A stretch of DNA of 64,000 nt from Corbicula japonica (Eukaryota; Mollusca; Bivalvia; Venerida; Cyrenidae), in assembly GCA_038501625.1 (NCBI GenBank), contig JAZAYU010000011.1, positions 9,494,849 to 9,558,848 of the forward strand. The letters are read 5' to 3'. The position numbers and the translations under genes were made by a program. Positions 1-12,169 of this stretch are shown piece by piece (the stretch's first letter is position 1; each line of letters begins with the position of its first letter). The notes under the pieces were generated by a model, which ran no database searches, was not told the origin of the DNA, and was given only the letters and a program-made list of their open reading frames with translations.

Positions 1-97
1 CTCATGCTTTCGTTTCCCTTCTGCTTTTTGCTTAGAGAGGAAGCTGTGACGTCTGGATATGGCAGTTCCTGGTAGGTATGTTTCACTTTTTTATATG
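1..97 (+). repeat. R1 dispersed repeat, 3'-end fragment
   Basis: Reads as the terminal part of R1: a pyrimidine stretch, then a variant of ctgtgtggggaggctgtg, then a gattcctgatatgcatattt-like segment and a T-rich end. It is cut by the window edge, so its length is unknown. The short minus-strand frame beginning nearby is a by-product of repeat sequence. Confidence 0.65.
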
Positions 98-204
98 TAA
101 TAAATATATATGTTCACTGACACGTTGAACAAAGGAAAATATAACTGTTACTGATTGAAATGACCTAAACACGCCCTTAACTGAACAAATATTGAATTTG
201 TAAT

Positions 205-1110
205 TGTGGATAAAAAGAGTACTTTGAAAGCCACAGAAGACGACAAATATGAAAATGTTGTAGGCTCGTTTTGATTGATCTTGTTCTTGGGCAGTAATGG
301 AAATGCACATTACTGCCCCTGCCGCCTAGCTCCCGGTTGAGCAAAACTCAATATTTACACCAACAAACAAAATAATTATGATCTATTCTTAACGATGGTA
401 TGCATATGTCGGTAAACGTGGAATCTTAAATGCGCTTTTTCATATTAATACCATTCCATGTTCATCGGTGTATGGTCCCCAGATAAAAGAATGGGTTTTC
501 CTAAACGAGAGTACAAAGGGCGTAAAATTAACAATATTGAATTTTGACAAGGGATCTGAGAATAAAAAGCCTGCATATCACTGACAACGCGAAATGCAAA
601 AATTATAAAACAGGAATTATATCATTGGGCGGATTTAACAATATCCGAATCTATATTGGCTGGGATATTGGCTGGGATATTGAAACCACTCATCAATAAA
701 CTGACCGAAATATATATTAGAAGTACAATTGATATAGTACATCACAAGTATCGTGATCAACGACTTTCAAATGACTTAACTGATAATACTACTGATTGAA
801 TGTACAGGGAGACTTCTACATCCTTCACATGACAAAAACAACGCTACGGTATTAGTGAAATACTAGTTGACGAGAAGAGTTCTTTGAAAGCCACCGAACA
901 CGACAAATATAAAAAATATTGCAGACTCTGATTGATTGAGCCTGTTCATTGGCAGAAATGGAAAAACATATTACTGCCCACGCCACCAAGCCCCGGTTTG
1001 AGCGCATTTCAATACTTACATTAAAAAACGGTACCATTTTATCCATCCCAAACGATGATATGCATATGGTGATGAACATGTAACCTTCACTACAGGCGCG
1101 TAGGAGCTGG
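205..1110 (-). repeat. R2 ~650-bp repeat, about 1.4 tandem units
   Basis: Two head-to-tail copies in reverse orientation. The marker ctttgaaagccac occurs near 220 and again near 880 (period about 660), each followed by gacaaatat, a gcctg/gttgagc hairpin segment and the tattactgccc block. The intervening part matches the 35.8-36.2 kb unit: ggaccatac, ggatctgag and attggctgggatattgaaacc in reverse sense. A 14-bp stretch (ttggctgggatatt) is locally doubled near 657. The copy is clearly diverged from the 36-kb pair. Confidence 0.8.
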
Positions 1111-1550
1111 GGCCGCAGGGGCCGCAACCGCGGCTCCAATAGTTAAGCCAGTCTTCAAAATAAGGGATTCTTTAGCACTAGTGCGTTGCAATAGACTGTA
1201 AAGTTGGGCCAAAGATCGTCGTTTTTGACAATAACCGGTAGCCAATACACAGCCAAATGTCAACACCTATAAAACAGTAATGTATCGCGGAAGTGCCTGA
1301 GGATGTTGAAGCCACGGCTTAGTACTCGTAAGTTGCAAAAGTATACATAAACGAGTTGGCTCTTCACACTAAGTTTGATACGCTTGGCACACTCCTACAG
1401 AGTCGTAAGAAGGATTTTATAAAGATGTTGCAAGTAGTCGGAGACGGTATGTCGAATTGTACGTCCATATTTGGTAGATTCTTACATTTCAGTTCCAGTG
1501 TCTGAATGTGCTTGTGAAAATGTATGATTGCACAAATCTTACTTGCTTAA

Positions 1551-1688
1551 TATGAAACTGAGATTGAAGACCAGTCTCTAATCTCAAGCATCTGATTGGC
1601 TGAAATGGAGATATGTCACCATTTTAGCCAATCAGATCTGATTTGAGACAGATCTCAATAATTATTCTCAGTTTTATCATCTTGGGGC
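1551..1688. repeat. R3 palindromic MITE-like element, copy 1
   Basis: Imperfect inverted repeat. The left arm has ctgattggctgaaatgg and the right arm ccattttagccaatcag. Outer ends read gaaactgagatt and tctcagttttat. This is the most diverged of five copies. It has no coding capacity. Outer flanks resemble the other copies (cttggggcc). Confidence 0.85.
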
Positions 1689-1834
1689 CGAATTACATTA
1701 AAACGACTTTTTTTATTATATTAAGTAGGGATACAAGTTTTTTGTGGGGTTTTTTCGGCGTTAGCTGTCTAAGCTCACTTTTGACCTAGTTTTTCGACCA
1801 ATGAAATGTTGTAAATAATACTCGTATTCTCTTA

Positions 1835-1910
1835 TTATGCAGAGGGAAAATGAAATAAACTATTTCGATTGGTAGCTATTTTCACCAGAGAGGCATCTAG
1901 CAGGCTGGAG
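1835..1910 (+). repeat. Short dispersed repeat with gaggcatctag
   Basis: Contains ttatgcagagggaaaatgaa followed by a cagagaggcatctagc block. The same order recurs at 59785-59855. A second, shortened version follows immediately (around 1905-1960), suggesting a local tandem partial copy. Family unknown. Confidence 0.5.
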
Positions 1911-2195
1911 AGGTATCTAGTGGGATTTCATTATTATGCAGCGGAAAAATCAAATAGATTAATTAGATTGGTTGTTAGAGGGTGTTGTATTGGAGGAAAA
2001 ACATATTTACGATTTAAGTAACCAGTTAAGTCAATAGTGATGGCTGAAATACAATATTATATGGAATATTCTTTGGTGTCACTTGCATACAATACACAGT
2101 GTAAAACGAAAGAGAAGTGTAGATATTCCTAGTTCTTACTGGTTCCTTCTAGTTCCTTTGATACTGATTGTTAATTTCAAGTTCATAAGACAAGT

Positions 2196-2275
2196 TCATT
2201 GTAGTGTAGTGGCTAACACTCTCGCCTCTCAAAGCGGAGGACCCGGGTTCAATACTCAGGACGGACACTTTTTTT
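2196..2275 (+). repeat. tRNA-like Pol III unit (SINE head or tRNA pseudogene)
   Basis: An A-box-like tagtgtagtggcta (2202-2215), a B-box-like ggttcaatact (2246-2256) and a run of seven T at 2269-2275 occur in the order and spacing of a Pol III type-2 promoter with terminator. The anticodon-arm region ctcgcc...agcggag pairs only partly and the T stem is mispaired, so a working tRNA is unlikely. The best reading is a tRNA-derived SINE head or tRNA pseudogene, Asp/Glu-like in shape. Confidence 0.45.
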
Positions 2276-2924
2276 AAACTTAATATAGTACGTAAAAGTT
2301 GGTAGATTTCGCTCTTGTAACAGGCTGTTATTATTTATATTTATTAAATTTCAAGGACATTAATTCATTTTGAATTCTCACTCTACACGAGGTATTTTAT
2401 TGAAACTGAATATTTTGCTTCTTTAACCGACTTGTTATCACTATATGAAATTGTTGGAACAGCTTCAACATTTTTTTAAAGACACTTTCAATAAATTTAT
2501 GAGTTGTCATTATTCGGTCTCTTAATCTCTAAATCATACTAAGAAGGCAGGGAGGGTTCGTCAACAGCTATAACAAATAAAATAAAATAACTAAACTGTG
2601 TCTGCATTGCCTCTCTGTATTTCTTTCTTTCTTATATACATGTATATATAAATATTTTCCATCAACGCCGTTTATCTTTTTTAAAGATATTTCTTGTTTA
2701 AGATATACAGATCATAATTTTTAATAAATAAGATTATTAAACGTCTTATATATAAAAATAAAGAAGAAACTTTAAACAATATTTTCTGACAATTTAATTA
2801 GTTAACGGTTACATATTCACTAATAGCAGTATATAATCACTTTATTATATCGATATGCCACTTTGCTATTTTTTAATCAAGCATAATCTCTTCCGCGGCC
2901 CCAATGTTCAAATCGCTCCTACGC

Positions 2925-3245
2925 TCCTGCAATACAGTATTTTCGGATTAATACCATGTTCAGCGGCGAATGGTCCCAGATAAAAGAATGGGTTTGTCCT
3001 AAACGAGAAAACAATGGGCAGAATTAAACAAAATAAAATGTTGACAAAGGATCTGAGAATGTTAATCCATCCTGCCTATCAGAGACAACGCCAAAGGCAA
3101 AATTTAAAAAGAAAAAGTATATCCTTGATGTACTGGACAACATTCGAATTTATATTGGCTGGGATATTGAAACCATCCATCTATACGCCTGCCGAAATAT
3201 TTAAACAAAAATATATTGAAATAGTACAAGTATCGTGTAGGAACA
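2925..3245 (-). repeat. R2 partial copy
   Basis: Starts at the ggattaataccatgttca junction and runs through ggtcccagataaaagaatgg, ggatctgagaatgt, attggctgggatattgaaacc and acaagtatcgtg, in the same reverse order as at 430-770. The 90-residue plus-strand frame over it is incidental. Confidence 0.75.
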
Positions 3246-3249
3246 AAGA

Positions 3250-6200
3250 TTTAAAGCGACATTTCCTTAGTTTAAGGGGTTTCTAATAATGATGATTGCC
3301 TTATTTAATTTCTTACTTCCGTGAGACGAAACAGAAATAAAATAATAATTTAATTTTTCCAGAATGTGAGGATAAAATGGCAGTCTGGGTTTAATAATTC
3401 GTAGGCGAGGGATATTATTATAAAAAGAATGGCAAAATGTCATCATATACCATTTCAAGAGACCAAACAATTGTTTTAATATAATGCAAAACCTTTTCCT
3501 GGAGAAACATAATTAAAAACATTAGATTTTCATTTATTTCGCTCAATAAATTCCGAAAGGCTTATTTCCTTAATACAAGTATTACGTATTTACCTGCATT
3601 AAGAACTTTAATTGATCTGAAATTTCTTGAAAACATAATGTAGTTATCTTCACGTTAAAAAAAAAAACGCATTTTTCTGTAACAATTTAAGTAATTGGCT
3701 ACATAGGTAGGATGTAAGAAGGGGGGGGGGATTATCCACAGATTGTCCATTCCATGAGTTTTCTTTGCCCTCAAACATCGCAAAGAACTACTTTATTACT
3801 TGGATTTGTTGTGTTATAGCAAAATAGCATGTCATTGTTATAGATACAAGGGTGTGTACAGTTTCCGTTTCTTCAAAGATATTGATCGTAATCTTCCCAA
3901 CTTTTTTTCCAGACTCAATTTTCAAAAACAGTCTGTCTATCGCTTAACGCAGGGCTTTACGAAGCGATCGAAACATTACAGTATATCTTATTTGTTGATA
4001 GATTTCATGAATACATTTGAAACATCAGTGATGCTTCATTTCAGTTTATGTCACGAATCTCCTCATTAAACCAAGCACGAAATATCATTAAGCAGATAAC
4101 TGTCATGGGTTAAATATTCGCTATTTTTCCAAGGTCTAGGTTTATCACCTCTGAAAAAATTAAACTGCATAATGTAAGTTCAGCGGAACGCCAAATAACA
4201 CCAATATTAAACTCTCCAAAAACACGCACGTTGCAAAATGCAGAACGCTTTTTGTGTCTGATCATCTTTTGTAACGATTGGAGTTATAAAAAATTAGTCT
4301 GGAAGAATACGATATCCGAGACTCAATTCAGTGCATGAAAAGTATCCAGCAACTTTGTACATGTCTTTGAAATAATAAATAAATGTGGCATTTTATCACC
4401 AAAACATGAGGTAGCACGTTGCTAATAGAGGTGTTCATGTAAATTTTGAATTTTTGATATTGAGAATAAAGATTGCACGTCTTGCGTCAAACCGGCCGTG
4501 TATGGACCTCACATAATGGCCTTAGTATATATGTTTATGTAGAATGTTTTTGTTGGACTCCTTTCTGCATTGTAATCCCAATGCCTCTAACATGCATCAT
4601 TTTTTGTATCTCTAAATTTCAAAAGATGTTTAAATTAAATTACATCACATTAATAATAAAATTCATATATCTTCAGAAATAAAGCAATTCTCATTTTATC
4701 AAATCACCTAAAAAGAGGTAGCACTATGTTTAAAATATGTGTGAATATAAATGTATAGTCATTCAGAATGTCAGGTGTAAATATACGCTGCCTGAATAAT
4801 TTTATAGATTATTAAATGCTGTTTCACTTGATTAAACATGCCAAATGATTAATGCAATTATCAAGAACAAAGCAAAACTATGGATATCCCGGTATTAGGC
4901 AAACGATTGCTGTTGTTTTTCCTTTCTTTCGCAAATGTAAAAATGTTTTAACTATACAAAAAAATGTAAAAATCGTATAAGATCATTTTTGAAAAACTTC
5001 AGAACTTTTAAATGACATTCATTCAACAACGACAACAAAACTCAGATTCAAATAAGCGTATGGGGAGAACAGGTTTAATGCCTTTGTTATCTATAAACTG
5101 TTTTCATATCATCATTCTTAATGGCTTACTAATTAGTACACCATTGCCACCTAAGCTCTAGGGACAATTAAGCATGCTTTACAAAAGCTAAATTAAAGAA
5201 ATTCAACAAACAATTACCGGTATAACAGTGAACAGAACAGGTCAAAAAGTTCAAGCGTTCATTTATTAGCAGTAGGAAAAAAGTTATTGTTTGGCGTTGT
5301 GTTGCTGTTTAAGATGAATCATGACCTATTTTTTATTAACGAAATGTTGTCATTGTAAATTATACGTTACAAATGACGTTATTCGGCAATTTCTCGTAAT
5401 ATAACTGGAACAAATATATTGTCTGTTGTAGCGAACTAATCAACTCCGTAGGTGGCACATTTATTGCTGACAATTTTATTTTCTATGTTCCCTTTTCACG
5501 TATTCAAAATAAAGAGAATAGAATCAGTGTAGGGACAAGTCAAAGAAAAACAATGACCTACTACGTATTGGCTGCCAAAAGAGCCCACATCACAATATCA
5601 AGCATGATTTGTTGCCAACTTCAGTTCTTATATGACAGACATTTCCTTCAAATTAATTTAAGACACTTGTAGACTATTCGTAGTGTAAAAATCATGCAAA
5701 ATAGTCTTCAAAGATTATAAAAGTTTGAAACCATTCCCCCAAAATATGTTTTGTCCAGTAAAAAAGCTAGGGCGACGCTATATAGAGCTGATTTCAAATA
5801 ATTTTCAGGCAGAATTTCTTTCAGCATGTAATTTTCTAATGAGAAAATATCTCCCGTCTCATTGGAAAAAAAATTGCAAGCGAAAATAAAACCTTCGGCC
5901 TCGGGCCAATACGACTGCCCTTGGACAAATTACAGGGTCAATATCAAATCACTTATTAATTAACATTTATTAACGAACACCTCGATGTATCTTAACGATT
6001 GTCAATATATAAATGTAATAAGAATTTTTTGGACCTCAAATATATATATATATTTACCTCAACATTAATAAAACACTTAAAATAGAAAGGAATGTCTTTA
6101 AATTTAACTTAAGTTTTTAACTTCTAAATTAAATATAAATGCTAAAAGAGATGATCTACTGTATATTTTTAATTTTATGATTGTTTAAGATGGTGATATC

Positions 6201-6535
6201 TTAAATGCGAAATCTTACGGGGTTTATATATCACATTATGTTTGCTTTTCTACAGCGTGTAAAAATATTAATGGTTTCAATAAAAACTATCTTTGCATAA
6301 CATATAATTTCGAAACAGGGATCCAGTACCACAAAATAAAAAGGCCATTGTTCAATTTTCATCTCTATTAACAAGAATGTATTCTAAAATACATTTTAAA
6401 TTTTAAAATCACTACTGCAACATGATTACCATTAACCACTGTTACAAGAAAGAAATGATCTGTTGATCACATTGCTTGCCTGTTTGTTTGCACGAGGGTT
6501 TAAAAGATTATGGTCGTTTCTAGGCTGGACTTCCT
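3250..6535. other. Unique AT-rich DNA, no gene seen
   Basis: No protein family, TIR or tandem array recognised. Contains a G10 run at 3721-3730 and a short AT dinucleotide tract near 6040. The open frames here are short, AT-driven and share no motif with known proteins. Confidence 0.55.
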
Positions 6536-6539
6536 GTAT

Positions 6540-6725
6540 TCTTAACACCCTGTTTTTGCTGATTGCTTCTAACATTGTATATGTGTGCTTTCGCATAAAG
6601 CATGTCAAATGAATAATGGGTTGGAGTTTATTTACAAAGGTCACGTGACCATGTTTGTTCATACAAGAATTGTTGAGGCAGGTGTGAGGTTTGTGCACCT
6701 TCGAACTTGATTAAATTCCCAGTCG
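6540..6725 (+). repeat. R1 diverged internal fragment
   Basis: Diverged version of the middle of R1: ttgcatgcaac-like stretch, gggttggagtt, then ggcaggtgtgaggtttgtgcacc and an aacttgattaaattcccag segment equivalent to aacctggtttaaacccccag. The 88-residue minus-strand frame comes from this repeat and resembles frames in other R1 copies. Confidence 0.6.
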
Positions 6726-7119
6726 CAAATTCTTTAACTTGTTTTTTAATCATGACCGAACGAAAGCGATACCCTAGATCTCACATGCATTTAGATTATG
6801 CGGTATTGATTTCTAATTGATCATATTTTAAACCAGTGCTCTCATTTCATTTCTAATTTTCGGGTGTCTGGGAGGTTTTGATTTCTGTATGTGGACATTC
6901 CTTATATCTCAGTGTTTCCCTCTTATAATTGATAACATAAACACATTTAAATAGGCCAGTTTTAACGCCAATACCGATATTGAATAAAAAAGTACAGTTT
7001 TGTGGAAAATCTGTCAAAGAATGTTGAAACTCGATTTGTTTCTTTTGTTCCTGCTATCGGGTTCGATTTGAATACAGGTACTTCAGTCTCAGATCACTGA
7101 ATATCTGTTTTGCTTGACA

Positions 7120-7500
7120 ACGTTATAAGCTACTTATGTTCTGTACGAGATTGTGCTCTTACATGCAACATTGTCGAGTTGATGGGAAACTTCGAGCTAA
7201 TTTATCTAGTCAAATTTTGCTTGTTTGACAATATGAGAAACTGTTCGCGCTAATGTGAAATAGAAAAAAACCAACTTAATACAATTATGAAAATATTGCA
7301 GGAAGTTGGTGCACCCTAGAAAATGGTTTGAACCCCGAGTGGCAAATTGTTTTGTGCCAATAACCGTTTTAAGTTGGTTACCACTCCGTACTTATTTTCG
7401 TCAATTGTTCTTTATATTAAAAAATGAAGTTTTTATAAACCAATGCTCTCTTTTCCATTCTGCTTCTTGGTTGGGTAAGGAAGCTGTGTTTTTAGTGTTG
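7120..7500 (+). repeat. R1 diverged copy
   Basis: Contains acatgcaacattgtcgagttgatggg, gttggtgcaccctagaa, ttgaaccccgagtggcaaattg, a diverged ccgttttaag block and cttcttggttgggtaaggaagctgtg, all in R1 order. About 60 bp near 7200-7295 is replaced by unrelated sequence. Confidence 0.7.
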
Positions 7501-7839
7501 TTATTTAAAATAAACATTACACCGTTTTTTTTTAAAATGAAGATGAAGGTAAATGTTACTTAACTGCGTTTTCGTCGCGATGTATTCTTTATTTGCTTTA
7601 CTTCTTTTTTTCCATCAAGCCGTTTTTTTTATTTTATAAAGATATTTAAATGGTTTTAAAGGAATTACAGCCGCATAAATTTAACTTTTACATTTTACTT
7701 TATAGCAGACTTAGAGACTAATAAGCCATTCATTGTAAGTAGGCGATAAACAACTGCTTCTTTAAAATGGATTTATCTACCATTATTTCTTTTCTAGTGC
7801 TACAGTAATGATGCATTACTACATGCATAGAATGAACAT

Positions 7840-7985
7840 AACTGTTTTAAGGCGGTAACCTGTCTGTAGTGTCTTATTTGAAATTGTTAGTCGTATAAAA
7901 ACATGCTATTTTCACTCTTTACTTCTTAGCGGTAGGGAGGCTGTGTTTTCTGGGCGAAGTGATTCCTGATTTGCATAGTTCACTT
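7840..7985 (+). repeat. R1 3' half
   Basis: Begins at aaggcggtaacctgtc and runs through gtgtcttatttgaaattg, tagggaggctgtgttttctg and gattcctgatttgcata to the R1 end. It lies about 340 bp after the preceding R1 copy, in the same orientation. Confidence 0.7.
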
Positions 7986-8184
7986 TAACAAAATTCATAA
8001 GCTCAATTTCACAAATTTCAATTGTATCTCTTGTTCAAAAACAATTGATCTGATATTTACAGATTCAGCTTTCCCATAAACAAGCTAAATCATATTAAAG
8101 TTTTTGATTTGCATCACGGATCATTAACTTTCAACAATCAGAGATTTGCCATAAATATCCTGAAATGGCAGTTAAAGAATAATC

Positions 8185-8545
8185 AATTGCTGCTGGTTGT
8201 ACATTTATTTAAAATTTAATCATTAAAGAATTCCTTCTAAAACCGGATTTAGTAATTTACCTGAAAGTAACTGATATAATATTAATTTAATCTACATATA
8301 AAAAGGACATTCCTGCTAAAATTTGTATAAATTGCATTATAAAAAGAGGATTATATAATTTGAAGCGGTAGCCTAAATTACACAGTTCTCATTTAGGTAC
8401 AAAGGCATTTCCAAGATCTTGTACATCCCTAACACTTCCATTAACTGATTGAATTATGACTTTTTAGCATTTGATTTAAAGCTTCAAAGTTCTAAAGGAC
8501 CTGATATGAAGATTTTTGTATAAACTCGACATTGGTAATACATGT
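8185..8545 (+). repeat. Diverged direct duplication, left copy
   Basis: Collinear with 9587-9960. Shared blocks include catcattaaagaattcctt-like sequence, ttgcattata, tatataatttgaagcgg, gtacatccc, aacacttccat and ttaaagctt. The separation is about 1.4 kb with many small indels, so the event is old. No coding potential seen. Confidence 0.75.
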
Positions 8546-9472
8546 TAAAAGTAAAATGTAAAAAGTGACACAGGAAATATCCTGTGGTAGCCAACTAGCA
8601 AGGATAATTTTATGACACGATAAAGATCAGCAGCAAACAAAATACAACAAATTACATTAATTTAATAACCATTTTATAAATACATATTTTATTAAACACT
8701 TACATATATATGCAAACCGTATGGTATTTGTGCATTGTTTTTTAGTGAAACATGCATATCAGCAATAGCCATACTTTAAAAACACGGCTTAATCAAACGA
8801 CTATATGATTCGAGATCCAGATTTGTTAAGAAAGAGTCAACCAGTTATGACAATTACAACATCTTTTTGTTAAAACCATTGTATTATGATATTAAAAATT
8901 TTGAAATTAAAAGTTGAAGTATAAACATGTTGTTTTAATGTCACCGCATTTAAATAGACCCCCGAATGTGAAAGAATTCGATTTTTTTCGTCAAATGAAA
9001 AATAAACAAGATTAAACAAACACAAATGTGTTTTTTTACGATTTAGAGAAATTCGTTTCTACTGGAAAAAGTTATTAACAGTTGAGAGTACAATTACTAC
9101 GTGCAATCGACACCCCATAAATTGATAAGATTTGAATAGAATGCCCGAAATCATTGAGAGTTTGTATGCTTGTAGCGAAGTCTGCAATACATCAACCTGG
9201 ATGCAAGTGTCTGTAAAAATTGTTATGGAGAAACATTCCATCTATAGGCAGAAAATACATACCATACACAAGATTAATGACATCGGTTCCATATCACGTT
9301 ATCAATTAATGTCTTCGGCTTTTCTTCCTAACGACTTTGTGAGGAAATGAATTGGAAATCAGAAAAGTTTGAAAATAACATGAAGCAAGAGTATAAATGA
9401 TTTTATATTAAAATACTAGTATCGTAAGGAAAATCGAAGCATTTTAAGTTTATTGCTTAACTACTATCTAAA

Positions 9473-9552
9473 GCAGAGAGAGAAAGAGAGAGAAGAAGAG
9501 TGAGAGAGAGTGTGTGTGTGTGAGAGAGAGAGAATGTGAGAGAGAGAGGACT

Positions 9553-9584
<32 letters not shown>

Positions 9585-9590
9585 TACATT
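9473..9590 (+). repeat. Compound microsatellite (GA)n-(GT)n-(GACA)n
   Basis: Interrupted GA repeats, a short GT run near 9510, then about eight GACA units around 9553-9584. It lies directly before the right copy of the 1.4-kb-offset duplication. Confidence 0.95.
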
Positions 9591-9960
9591 TGCTACTGGT
9601 TGTACTGGTTTGTATAAATCATTAAAGAATTCCTTCCAAAACAGCATTTTGTAATTAACATGAAAGTTTCTGATGAATTAATTTAATCCACATTCCTGAT
9701 AAATTTTGCGTAAATTGCATTATATAAAGATGGCTATATAATTTGAAGCGGAAGCCTAAGGTACAAAGTTTTCATTTAAGTAAGGCCATTCATAAAGGCC
9801 TTTCCAAGAAGTTGTACATCCCGAACACTTCCATTTACTTCCAGTATCGGGTTGTTTGAATTATGATTTTATGGCATTCGATGTTATTTTTAAAGCTTTT
9901 AGAAGGCGAAAGAGATTTGAGATGAATATCTTTGTATTAACTGGCAATTAGTAATACGAT
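9587..9960 (+). repeat. Diverged direct duplication, right copy
   Basis: Counterpart of 8185-8545; see there. It carries extra insertions (for example ccattcataaagg near 9790 and a ccagtatcgggttg stretch near 9840). Confidence 0.75.
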
Positions 9961-11900
9961 ATTTCTCACACTTGACCTATGAAGGTTCTCGTACAAATGT
10001 ATTTCTCCTTTCAACTTAACAGTAAGTTTTCTTTTTTGGGGTTGCAGTCAATGTTGATAAGTTCGTCTCTATTATCAAAGTTTTAGTTTTTAAATGACTA
10101 AACAGAGGCATATACTAAATAATATATTGCTGAGTTTACGTTATTCTCGTAATATACTGAAATCGACCATAAAATGTTGTTGACAATTCAAACAACATGA
10201 AACGAAAACGAAAGCAAAATGATTTTGATATAGTATACACGAATCGAAACAAAATATGCTTGTCCACAGACTTCAGAGTCAGCTATGTAGGAAGGCAGAC
10301 AGAGAGACCTATAGATATTTAACGTTTCTGAAATCACCGTAACATGGAAAAAGCAACTTAACTAGTGGATAGGATAAAGTTGACATGCTTTGACAGGTGA
10401 TATCAGAAGGTTAGTTATTATATTATCAAGTTACGTTATTTTGCTTGACACTGGTTAGAAGATTTCCTTAACTAACTTTCCTATTTGCTCTTTTATCTTC
10501 AAAAGAAATATTGAAGTATTTCGAACATTACTGCAGGAAACTCCATTGTCTTTAACAATGTGAATACAGGCAAATATTTCCACATAAGAACGTTTTAAGG
10601 TACATAATATGTACGTACTAATAACAAACGAGATTTGCTACATTGTTTCGAACATTAACTATATTCTTCTCAAAATGTCCAGTGAATCTCTAGAAATTGG
10701 ATTTATATGTTTGTTTGTATTTCTCACGTAGTCTAAATAAACAGAAAAAAGCTTTATTCCTTTGTTATATTATTACGCTTTTATACCATATAAGATACAA
10801 GTTCAGTAGACATTACACAATATGATGTCATCAGCATTATATGTGAAGATGTTTTAAACCACTTTCACTTCTATTTGGAATAATGGTACATCAAAGGAGA
10901 CATCAAATATGTTTGTGTCTGTAATTCTTGCTGACAACTTCCCCACTGGCACCTAGACTAACAACAACAAGTCAAAAGGTCAATCGAAGCGCCTTGATAA
11001 ACATTAATTTTAAAAATTAAAAGCCGCTTACCTATTACATAATTGATTAATAGTTTGAGAAAATTACTTGCTATTTAGCTCGACTAGAAAACCTTCCGAC
11101 AACCAAAACAGTTTTGACAATTTTAAAACAGTGTTTCCACAAGTTAATAAATTGCTGAATTCATTTTAATACTACCATTCGTACTTGGAAGCATTTATTT
11201 TCCATTGATATAATTTATCAACAACTCGGGCACTCTGGTCTCAACAAGTCTTCGACCTTTAACGCTTTAAAGTGTCGTTAGCCACCAGCAATATCTTTGT
11301 TTAGACGAATACTAAAACACTGTTAGTATACTCATAAAGTCGTTCCTTATATTAAACCACGCTCACTGAATTAGAAATGCAGACTTTCTTTATTGCTCGA
11401 AGTTACCTGTATTCAAAAATAGCATAATATGAACATTACAAACTTCCACACGAACAACAAGGTCTTCCCAGACTGTCAAATTTTAAATAGAAAAAGGGGA
11501 GAAAAGGTTAAACATACAGTTTATTTATAAAAAGAAGAAACCACACACTTGACAAAAATAGATCCTGAGATTTAACCGCCTTGAAACAGTCTGACCCATA
11601 ACTTACCAAGATCGTTACAAAACTTATTACTAACGCATGACGACCCGCCTGTATTTATGACGAATTCATGTTCGTGATAGTTGTGTATTTAATACTTATA
11701 GACGACTTTGTGCTTTACAACGTTAAATGGCAATGGCGTGCACCGCAAGCGTGTTACAGCGGCCATTTATTCAAGCCATGCTCATTTGCAATCAGTTACA
11801 AACACATTGATTAGTGTGTGATTTTTATTTTCTGATTTGCTTTAAAATATAATGTTAACGTGTTTCAAATAAGATGCGACAACAATGTCTAAGCTGATAA
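9961..11900. other. Unique AT-rich DNA, no gene seen
   Basis: No repeat family or protein similarity recognised on either strand. All frames are short. Confidence 0.55.
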
Positions 11901-11904
11901 TTGA

Positions 11905-12165
11905 ACGGTGTTTATCTGAAAATACCGCATTGAAGGTTCCATGTTTACCGGATTAAGCATACCCTCGTTTAGGATGGATCAAAGGTGTACTGTTTACTGG
12001 TGTAACTGCTGAGTTTTCTACAACCCGAGGCTAGGCGAGGTGGGCAGTCATAGGCATTTCCATTACTGCATATGAACTGGCTAAACTTAATTGAGTCTGT
12101 AATATTTTCATATTTAACGTGTTTGGTTGCTGTCAGGGTTCCCTTTTCATCTACAAATAAATTAT
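11905..12165 (+). repeat. R2 partial copy
   Basis: Reads ctgaaaataccgcattgaagg, gttccatgt, tgtactgtttactggtgtaa, a diverged caacccgaggctaggcg block, ccattactg and tgcaatattttcatatt equivalents, ending at gttcccttttcatct. This is the promoter-proximal third of the R2 unit only. The 74-residue minus-strand frame is incidental. Confidence 0.75.
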
Positions 12166-12169
12166 TACA

